Source of the DNA: Strix aluco | Lineage: Eukaryota; Chordata; Aves; Strigiformes; Strigidae | Reading direction: 5' to 3' | Length of the DNA stretch: 64,000 nucleotides | Assembly (NCBI RefSeq): GCF_031877795.1 | Contig: NC_133971.1 | Coordinates: forward strand, 14,486,325 to 14,550,324 | Part shown: piece by piece, positions 33,067 through 64,000 of the stretch | Numbering within the stretch: position 1 is the stretch's first letter | Layout of the letters: every line of letters begins with the position of its first letter | Translations under genes and position numbers: made by a program | Notes under the pieces: model-generated | Database searches by the model: none | Told to the model about the DNA's origin: nothing | Seen by the model: the letters and a program-made list of their open reading frames with translations, nothing else

Positions 33067-36000
33067 ATGGGCAGTAAGATGGCGGCCGCCACTAGGGTCG
33101 TTCAGGTAAGGGCGCTCGGCAGGCGGCCCGGGGCGGGGGGCGCGGCTGGGGCCGGGAGCCCCGCTCGGGAGGCGGGCCTCGCCTGGCGTGCGGCCGCCAG
33201 GGCCTGAGGCGGCCGGGGCCTGAGGCGCCGGCGGGGAGGCCGGTGTCCTTGGCGTGGGGAAAGGCGTGGGGCGGGGCCCGCCCCGCCCGGTGTTGCCGGT
33301 CATTTGATGGCCGTGCCTGGTTCTCGGGTACCAAAGGGTGCTACAGGGCGGCCCGCACCCTTCTGTGCGCTGTTCAAGAGAGGGGGAGGGCGCTAGCCAT
33401 CATCTCCTTTCTAAGCCATCCCTCTTCAAGGTGAAGGTGATCTTTTTCAAAAGTCGCGTTTCAGACATAAGCTGTGTGACTTCGACTACCAATCTTTATA
33501 GGGTTTTTTGATGGACCTCGTCAGTCTCACCCAGCCAGCAGGACAGATATGTACAGGCAGAGCACAGCTAGTAATTCCATGTGCAGAAACTTTATAATTG
33601 CATTTATGTGACTGCGGTAGCTGTTTCTGCAGGCACACACACTGATTGCTGTGAGAAAGGCAAGAGAAGAGTTTTTCATGTTCAGGACGTTAGGGTTGAG
33701 GGGTGCCTTTAAAGCTGAAATTTCTCTGTGGGTGGACATAGAATGTTAGTAAGTTTATCAGAGTGGTGGTGCAGAAGGCAGCGGTATAGAAGTGATTGTT
33801 TAATAAGTTGTATGTTCCACTTATTATTGTGAAGGCAATGTGTGTTTAGAAATGTATTTTACTCTCCCTGTCTCTCCTGCTGTCTTGCCTTGTTCTAGGT
33901 AGTCAAGCCACATACTCCATTAATTAAGTTCCCAGACAGAAAAAGTGGTCCCAAACCTAAAAGTAAGTTATTTAATCTCTAGATACAACTTGCGCCGCCT
34001 TTCTTTGCATTGTTTTTTATAAGAACCAGCACACAATTTTTGTGCTTCAGCTACACAACTCAGCTGATTTTGAGCAGGGTTTCTGAAACACAGTTGTTCT
34101 AGTTTGAAGGCAAGGCTTTGACTCTTCCTTTTCAGACTCTGTATAGCTGTGGGAATACACATGATGTAGGCATGTCTTTATTTCTTGGTCAAAGGAGATT
34201 CACAAAGATTTCTAGCATTGTTTTTCTATTTATATATGTCTCATTTTTCCGTATACTAGTATTTGCCTGAAATGATTGTGCCCAAGTCAGTTTGAAGCAG
34301 CTTTAAGTATTTCATGATATTTGTAGAAATGATGTTGCATTTTCATCTTTTCTAAGTTGGAGTGTGAGATGTCTGTGGTATTTAAAACCCTGATTACAGC
34401 AGGGAGAGCCATCCCACTGTACATTTTAAAATGTGTTTCCTTGTGCTACTAATTAATGCTGAGAAAAAAATCATTTTCATTGCAATCTTTGACATTGATT
34501 TTTATACGTACAGCTATGTTGATATTATAGGATTCCCAATACTGTTGCCTTTAGACATTAAATTTATGAGTGATGTGTTTTAATATTCTTTTTGAGTCAA
34601 CAAAGCATTTGAAACTAAAGTAGATGTCTAAAGAAGCTGTTATATTATTCTCACTTGTTTAGAAATGATACTGTACCACATTATTTGCCACAGCATTATC
34701 ACGTTTGTGATTTATAGCTTTAATTTATCCGTTACAAAGCATCTACAGTGCACATTGGTGCCACTTCTGACTTACCTGTAAACTCTTCAGGAACTATTTT
34801 CTGCAACAACTTTCTGTCAGAATTTTGTATGTTGTGCACAGTTCAGCCAAATGCCAAATGTTCTAATGCCTCTAATGCCAGCGAACTGCTTTCTCAGAGG
34901 TTTGAAAATGTGTTACCTCTTGTTTATCTCTGCATCAGAAGATTTTTGTGACTGTATCTTTTAAGTATTAAGTATGTTAGACTTTTCTACCTTAATCAAA
35001 TTATGTCATATCATCAGTAAATTGCAATTTACTTTGTCTTGCTTGAACGCTGTAGCAATAACTGTGTTCAGTGTACTAGACTATTGCTTCTATGTGGCCA
35101 AACAGCTCTGCAGATCAGGACTAAACTTTCAGGGACATGGGTGCTTGAAAGGCCAGCCAGATTCTTTTACTACATTACTACTGCAACAGGATGGTTTCAA
35201 ATGGGGGAGGGAAAAATGTAGTAGTGACTGTATCTGAGCTAAAGCAACAGCAGTATTAAGTCTGGTACTTTTGAGCCTTGACTTCTGATGATTTTATTTG
35301 GCTAATGCATCTACTCCCAACTACACTGCAGACTGAAATGTAAAATAGAGGAAAATCCTTGGCAAGTGTCTAGACGTTTTTGTGGTGTATGAAACAAACT
35401 TGGAGAAACCATTTCTTGTTTTTTCATTTATAAGGTGTGTTATTTCTTGAAATAAAAATATTTTGCCACCTGTTCAGAATATGTTCTGTCTGATGGGCTC
35501 TCTTCCGTCTTGCTCTGTTTGGGACCTTCTGTTGTTCCTGAACCACCTGATCAACTTGGGACTTTCAAATACAGTCTTCTGACCGGCAGTTTCTGAATAT
35601 GCCTGTCAATGGTGGCTTGCTTTGTTGTTTTTTTTTTTTTTTACCAATGGTGGTTTGATCACATTGCTGCAGGTGTTTGATGTCCCAGTCTTTCTCTCAG
35701 ATTCACTATGGCTAAAACTGGCTCCTCTCCTTTGTCCTCAGTGGTCTTATTGGAGTGTCGTGACTAGAGCCCAGAGGCAGCTGCTCACTCACCCCCTCCC
35801 CCTCTGGAATGGGAAGGAGAAAGTAAAACAAAAGGGTCTGGGCATTGAGAGGACAGGGAGGGATGCCTCAGCCACTATGGTCACAGGCAAAAGACAGGTT
35901 CCTTAGGAGAAGAAAAAAAAAAAACCAACTTCAATTTAATTCAAACACTAACAATAACACCACTCAACAGACAGAGTGGGACAGTGAGAAACTTTACCAC

Positions 36001-39000
36001 ATCTTAAAAACACCCTCCCCCGCCCCTCCCTTCTTCGTGGGCTCAGTTTTACTTCCAAATTCTCCACCTCCTTACCCCCAGTGACACAGGGAATGGTGTT
36101 ACAGTCAGTCTGCCTCTCCTTCTTCCTCAGGGGGAGGACTCCTCGCATTCTTCCCCTGCTCCAGCATGGTGTTCCTCTCACAGGAGACAGTCCTCCACGA
36201 ACTTTCTCTGACATGAGTCCTTCCCATGGGATGCAGCTCTTCATGAACTGCTCCAGCGTGGGTCACCCTCACGTGTTGCAGTCCTCCCAGCGCCAACTAC
36301 AACAGCGCGGGCTTTCCACAGACTCCCAGCCTTTGGGTGCAGCCACCTGCTCTGGCGTGGGGTCCTCCCCGGGCTGCAGGTGGGCATCTGCTCCACCAGT
36401 GACCTCCATGGGCTGCAGGGCACAGCCTGCCCTCTCACCACGGGCTGCAGGGGGGTCTCTCCTCTGGCGAACCTCTCCCTGCCCCGCTTTCTCCTCTCTT
36501 CCACTGACCTCAGTGTTTGCATAGGTATCTCCTTCACAACTCCCATGCTTCCTCCTGGGTGCCCCTTCTTAAATACATTATCACAGAGACATGGCCACCA
36601 TCACTAATTGGCTCGGCCTTGGCACAGAGGTGAGTCTGACTTGGAGCCGGGGGAGCTTTGAGAAGCATCCTCTTCCTTTCTTCCACTGACTTTGATGTTT
36701 GCCTAATCAGGTGCCCCCCTCACAACTACCACACCTCCTCCCAGATTCCCCTTTTGATACTTTATCACAGAGGAGCAGCCACCATTGCTAATTGGCTCAG
36801 CCTTGGCCAGAGGTGGGTCTGGGAGGCAGGGGAGCTTTGGGAAACTTCTCACAGGGGCCACCCTTGTAGCCCCCTCCCCTGCTTTCAAAAACCCCAGCAC
36901 ACACATAAACCATCACAGGAGGCAGGAGGGAGAGAGGCAGGCAACGCAGTGCTATTTTAACTCCTTGCATTCTTTGACTCATCCAGTCTTGATGCTGCCT
37001 ATTTTAATTATATAGTCCCTCTGTCCCAGCTGTTTAGATGTTGCATTTGTCTTGCTCATTTTTCAGGAGCACTGAGCAGGATTTCCTGTGGAAGCATTCT
37101 GCTTTATTAGGTGTTTTAACCTTATACAGAGAGGTTTGAGTTCTTATGAAGGAAACATACTGCTGTGAGACTCCATCCTGCCTGGTGGGGATAATTGCAT
37201 ACTTTCACTGTGAGATCAGCTATGGTGGGACAGACCTAAGGTTCCCAATGCTGACTTTGACAACACTGCCCTTTTGCCATCTCTTCTCCTATCCTCAAAC
37301 TCAAGGCAACTTCTGTAATGGGAATTCCTTAAGCCTTCCTGCCGGCCCTCATCTGTAAAATACTTCATGCACTCCATGGTCTCTGCATTTCATTAATGTT
37401 GCCCAATATTTGGTGGTCATTCTGGACATCACTAACAAAATTTGATATTATGCCATTTTGTAGTATTAAAAATGGGTACAACATTGCATTGCTTGTTGTG
37501 GTATGTCTTAGTTGTGAGTTTTATCTTTCTCCTAAGCCTTACCTCTTTTTTCACTTGTCTGTCTTTACAGTCAACAGTGAACAAAAAACATCATCTCAGT
37601 GGATCTTAGAGATTTATCTTAGTTATCTTTCTACATAATTTCTTCCACACACACATTTATGATACTTTATGCTTTTTAAGTACAGCTTCCCAGTGAAAAA
37701 GCCTTTGTTTATCCTAACAGAGATTTATCTGCTGATTTATCTTCTGTTTCCACATCAGTATTTCTGCCACTCAAACATTCTTTCTTTCATTGTCAGAGTT
37801 TTCTCAGTATGCTCTTGGTATATTTAACACCAATAAAACCATATGGTGAGTTGTACAGTATCTTAATTCTTTTAAGTATTTGTTATAATGAGGAATATTG
37901 TCAACAGCTGATAACTATTATTTGCTGCTTATTAATTAATTTTACAGTCTTGTTATATTTCTGTAAATGGTTTTGCAATCTGGGTTTCAGTACAGGAATC
38001 TCTACAAGCAAGTGTGCCATCTCTCCATGCTTCAAAAGCACAGGAGTCTGTAGGAGGCAGATCACCAGCCTTTCAAAATATTTCACCTCTTAGTAGAGTA
38101 CAAGGTACACCAGACACTTCTGAATTAGCAAGAACCTTACCTCAGAAATACAGAAGGAGACTTATGTCAGATGAAGAGATTGAATACATTCAAGTAAGTT
38201 TCATTTAGTGGTGTATATTGTCTGTATTTACCCGACATTTAACTTATTTCTACACCTTCTCCAGAGTTTCAAATAACGTATTACATTGTAATTCTTGGTA
38301 AGGGTGTGCTCCTAGCTTTCATAGCTTTGATGCACAATACCTAAGCTACAAATTCTTAATACAGAAGGTACCCAACTCTCACTACTTAGTAGCTTGTGGT
38401 ACTAAGATAGGGGCTTAAGATAGACATGCAGATAGCTAATGATGGTCATAGCCTACATTAATCACTGTCACTACCTGGTTTGTAGCAGCTGTTTAATGTG
38501 TAATTTGGATGTGCTGGACAGGAGCACAGGAGTCTGCTCTTAGGCCAGTGAAAGCTATTACCAGATAATTGAAGTCCAAAATATTTCTCAAGCTAGTTTT
38601 TATAAGTTACTTATTAGTAAGTTAACTCTTGCATTTCTAGTAGTGGAACATTTTATTAAACTTCATACAAATATTTTCTGCAATATTTACAAATATGGCA
38701 TTGTACATGAAAGGGAAGAAAAACCTGCTTTTGTTCTGTAATTGTTCTCAGCTGTAAACACCAATGATTAAAAAGGGAAAATGCACAAAATTGGAAGAAC
38801 TTGTGAGATGAGTGTGAGTTTGAAATGAAAATGCTTGCATGCTTTGTTAAATAAGGACATCTACAGTGTAATCATGTTAGTAGAGGAAATCAGTTTTCCT
38901 GCATGTATGTGGGTAGGGTATTATAGTTAGAAATAAACCGAGTTATTTACCATATTAATACACTTCTTGACCTGTAGCATAAATTTTCTAACGGTGAGGT

Positions 39001-39423
39001 AAGTTGTAAAATAATTTTGTTGGGAAAATAATGAATTTGAATACCTTTCTGATTTCTCATAAAGATTGTAATGGCTCACCTTGGCTTTGTTTTTACTTTG
39101 CACTTTGGAATTTGGTCAGTGAAAATAATTCTAAAACTTGTGTTCACTAGTGCTGCGTTTGTCAGACCTTTCTAAAGTGAGAAAGAGTCAAGTTTCTTCG
39201 GAGTGAGAGAAGTGGAAGCAGCTGTAATTGTAGGCTACGTGTCTTGATATTTTTGTATTTGCCGCTGAAAAAAAATGGAGCAGTTACTGGTAGATGCTGA
39301 TATTTGACACTCCGTGTGTGCTCTTAGATAACAGTGCAGAAGATTTGATCTCCGTTTCCTGTTCTTTTAGTGAAATATATTTAACTGCCCACTTTTCTTT
39401 TGCAGCGTGGAGGTCCAGAATAA
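33067..39423 (+). CDS. MRPS36: KGD4/MRPS36, 2-oxoglutarate dehydrogenase complex adaptor
   Basis: First described as mitochondrial ribosomal protein S36, later shown to be KGD4, which tethers the E3 subunit to the 2-oxoglutarate dehydrogenase core in the mitochondrial matrix. Coding exons: 33067-33105, 33899-33962, 37991-38193, 39406-39423 (TAA). 107 residues; human has 103. The start MGSKMAAATRVVQVVKPH matches the family, as do PLIKFPDRK and the C-terminal LPQKYRRRLMSDEE followed by RGGPE. The third exon encodes a Ser/Gln-rich middle that differs from mammals, as is usual for this protein. The second intron (33963-37990) contains a composite LTR at 35765-36917. ATG 33067 is chosen over the in-frame ATG at 33079 by similarity to human. 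Confidence 0.95.
35765..36917 (-). mobile_element. Composite ERV LTR in MRPS36 intron 2
   Basis: Two parts. 35777-36666 is nearly identical to 50302-51191 (about two differences in about 890 bp by eye). 36667-36917 is an older, clearly diverged copy of the inner-to-5' part of the same LTR family, ending CACACACATAAACCATCACA. Part of the LTR is therefore present twice, once young and once old. Orientation is minus, judged from resemblance of the left end to the 3' end of the LTR at 4115. No internal retroviral sequence is present. Confidence 0.85.
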
Positions 39424-39475
39424 GTTTGGAAGATAGTTTGTTGGCCACTGTTGAAGAATGAAGCATTGTATTCAC

Positions 39476-39481
39476 AATAAA
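39476..39481 (+). terminator. MRPS36: MRPS36 poly(A) signal
   Basis: AATAAA is 53 bp after the stop codon and is followed by a T-rich stretch. A second AATAAA lies near 39524. Confidence 0.8.
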
Positions 39482-39959
39482 GGTCTTTCCTTAATATTAA
39501 GAATTATTGTACACTAACAGCTTTAATAAAAATCCCTACGAAGGGTGAGAAGGTTAACACAACACACAATAATTTGTTGAGAAGGATTTTCTGTCGATGG
39601 CTAACTAGCAAGTGAATATATTTGATGTCCGCACCATTAAAATATTTTTCCTAATTAGCCATTTGCAAACTTGACAATCTAATGGAGTAATTTGATTTTT
39701 CTACTTCAAAAAAAAGGTTTGGCTGCCTCATGAGGAATGCTTTTACGGGCAGGAAAGGGACACTGAAGCATTCTCGGGGATTACCAAGCCTTTGTGACTG
39801 TTCGAAGCAGTTGTGTCGTTTTCCCCAAGTATCAGATCTGAGGTCGGGAGCAGAACAAAACCCGGTTCTTCTGGGTAATTTGTTAACTGTTTCAGAAGAC
39901 AGCCCTTTGTGTCCAATTACAGTTAGAAGTCCCCAATCAGAAGGCTTTTTAATGAAATG

Positions 39960-40256
39960 GTAGCACGTGAGCCTTGGCCATTGGCTGTGCGGGCGGAGGG
40001 CCGGCGCCGCGGGGAGCCCCCGGCCGAAGGGCCCGGGGGCAGCCGCCCCTGGCGCCGAGCGCCCGTCGCGCCTCCGGGACGTCACGGGGCGTGGGGGCGG
40101 GGCCCGGGCGCAGGGGGCGTGGCCAGGGCCGCGGAGACTCCGGCGGTTGCGAGGGGCGGGGCAGGCGGAAGCGGCGCGGGGCGCGGCGCGGGCAGTATTA
40201 AAGCCCCGTCGCCGGCCTTGTCGCTCCTTCGCCAGCCCCCGCCGTCCCCGCCGGCG
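39960..40256 (+). promoter_or_regulatory. CDK7: CDK7 CpG-island promoter with E-box, inverted CCAAT and CRE-like site
   Basis: In order: CACGTGAG (39964-39971), inverted CCAAT (ATTGG near 39980), a CRE-like GACGTCAC (40078-40085), several GC boxes (GGGGCGTGG, GGGGCGGGG, GAGGGGCGGGG) and GCGGAAGCGG, an ETS-like site. No clear TATA box. The CpG island continues to about 40860. Confidence 0.6.
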
Positions 40257-62879
<22,623 letters not shown>

Positions 62880-64000
62880 GTAACCTCTTAATGTTTCACC
62901 TGTTTGAAAATAGGAGCTAGATGCTCAGAAAGAATGTGATACTTCCAGTGTTTCAGAACAAAAACTCTCTGAGTGAACTACGTCCCTAGGCACCAGCACC
63001 AGCTGAAGCCCTTTAATGATTTATGTTTTAGAATAATTGCTTTGGGGTGAGAATGACTTTGTTCTGTGTTTGAACAGAACTGGTACAGAAAAGGCTCTTT
63101 TATGATGCTTCAGAATCTATTTGTTAGAAGAAATATATAATTCCATTAATTTCTGTAGTGGAGTGTGGTACTAGCCAGTAAATTATAGGCTACTATGATG
63201 CCCTTTATTTCTTTTTTTTTCTGAGACATCTTACTGAGATGGAAATAACTTTACATCCTTTAAAACAAAAAAAGCAGGGTGGGTGAGAGAGAGAGAAACA
63301 TAGCATGTTATTCTTTCAAATGGCAGACTGGAGAATGTAAATCAGGTTCAGAAGAGAGATTTCTGCTCGCTCTCTCTTAGACTAAGCAAATTACCTGTTA
63401 AGACCATCTGGGTAAGAAACGTTAAGCACATTTCTGTGACCCTTTTAAAAGGAAGCTGATTCCTTCACATTTACTTCTATGTGGAGCCTCCAGTCTTCCC
63501 TGAACAGTAGCATGTACTTCGTATCTTCTTGGCGAGAAAAGGTCTGAGCACTCCAGATGGGCATCTGACACTAAATTACTCAGACCTTCTAGCTGAGAGG
63601 CAAATATTGGTTCTTAAATTTGGAATTGGTCTTCTTAACAGTTGGAATAAGCTAGATAGCAGTTGTCAGGTTAGCATCAGCTTTTTGTTATTGCCAGCAT
63701 GAGACTCTGTTTTCATATAAGAGTGATGTCTTTTTGGAATGGAGATGCATCCAGGAAAGTGCATTTCCTCTTGAATTCAGAGACACCGCTACATTATCAG
63801 AGTTAAATTTACTTTTTAGGCACTTTGACTTGTTTCTTAGTCTGTGTCAAATTAAAAGTAAAATGTATTAGTTCACTAGCTTAAGGTTCTAATCTCAAAG
63901 AAAAATTTAATCAGTTGACTATTTGCATGCTCTTTGCTGACCCCAGTACCATGGGTCAACTAACATGTGGGAACTTGTCAAGTTACCATAGCTTAGGTAA
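62880..64000. other. CDK7: Start of CDK7 last intron, nothing else recognised
   Basis: Follows the GTAACC donor at 62880. I searched for the short last exon (a G-L-P-K-K-L-type end) and did not see it. No repeat family was recognised. Confidence 0.55.

Noticed and set aside
32893-33334. Pro/Arg-rich minus-strand frames at the MRPS36 start
   Set aside because: Same CpG-island effect; the plus strand carries the recognised MRPS36 first exon.
35845-36607. Sets of identical short open frames at 35.8-36.6 kb and 50.4-51.1 kb, looking like a repeated gene
   Set aside because: They are all within the same LTR duplicated at both sites, on both strands, with no protein resemblance.

Overview
The window is vertebrate nuclear DNA, almost certainly from a bird. 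It has large introns, CpG-rich promoters, CR1 LINEs ending in the ATTCTGTGA-type 3' terminus, and several avian-style endogenous retrovirus LTRs. No organism name can be read from the sequence. The gene order SLC30A5 - CCNB1 - CENPH - MRPS36 - CDK7, all on the plus strand, is that of human 5q13. From general knowledge that block corresponds to the avian Z chromosome; this placement is inference.

Layout: 1-4459 is a minus-strand ERV-L-like provirus cut by the left window edge, followed by a dead minus-strand CR1 (about 4556-5880). 6705-17355 holds the last ten coding exons of SLC30A5 (ZnT5); its 5' exons lie left of the window. 20250-24343 is a complete CCNB1 (cyclin B1) with an NF-Y/CHR-type promoter. 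25490-32780 is CENPH, nine coding exons, with a CDE/CHR promoter element. 33067-39481 is MRPS36/KGD4, four coding exons. 40257-62879 is CDK7, eleven coding exons visible; the short last exon should lie right of 64000.

Exon boundaries were read by hand from protein similarity, reading phase and splice sites. Almost all introns are GT-AG. One SLC30A5 intron is GC-AG. Two cyclin B1 donors are weak and less certain.

Three of the five genes belong to mitotic control. Cyclin B1 activates CDK1, CDK7 is the catalytic subunit of the CDK-activating kinase that phosphorylates the CDK1 T-loop, and CENP-H is an inner-kinetochore protein. SLC30A5 (zinc transport into the secretory pathway) and MRPS36/KGD4 (2-oxoglutarate dehydrogenase complex) are metabolic neighbours.

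The accessory content lies in introns: at least four related LTR groups, a CR1 inserted inside an LTR, a solo LTR with a readable 6-bp target duplication inside an older decayed provirus, and an approximately 890-bp tract that is nearly identical between an MRPS36 intron and a CDK7 intron 14.5 kb apart. That tract is the most unusual structural signal here. No new gene system was found; the most unusual coding feature is a retroviral gag-position reading frame that begins with several membrane-spanning-like segments.
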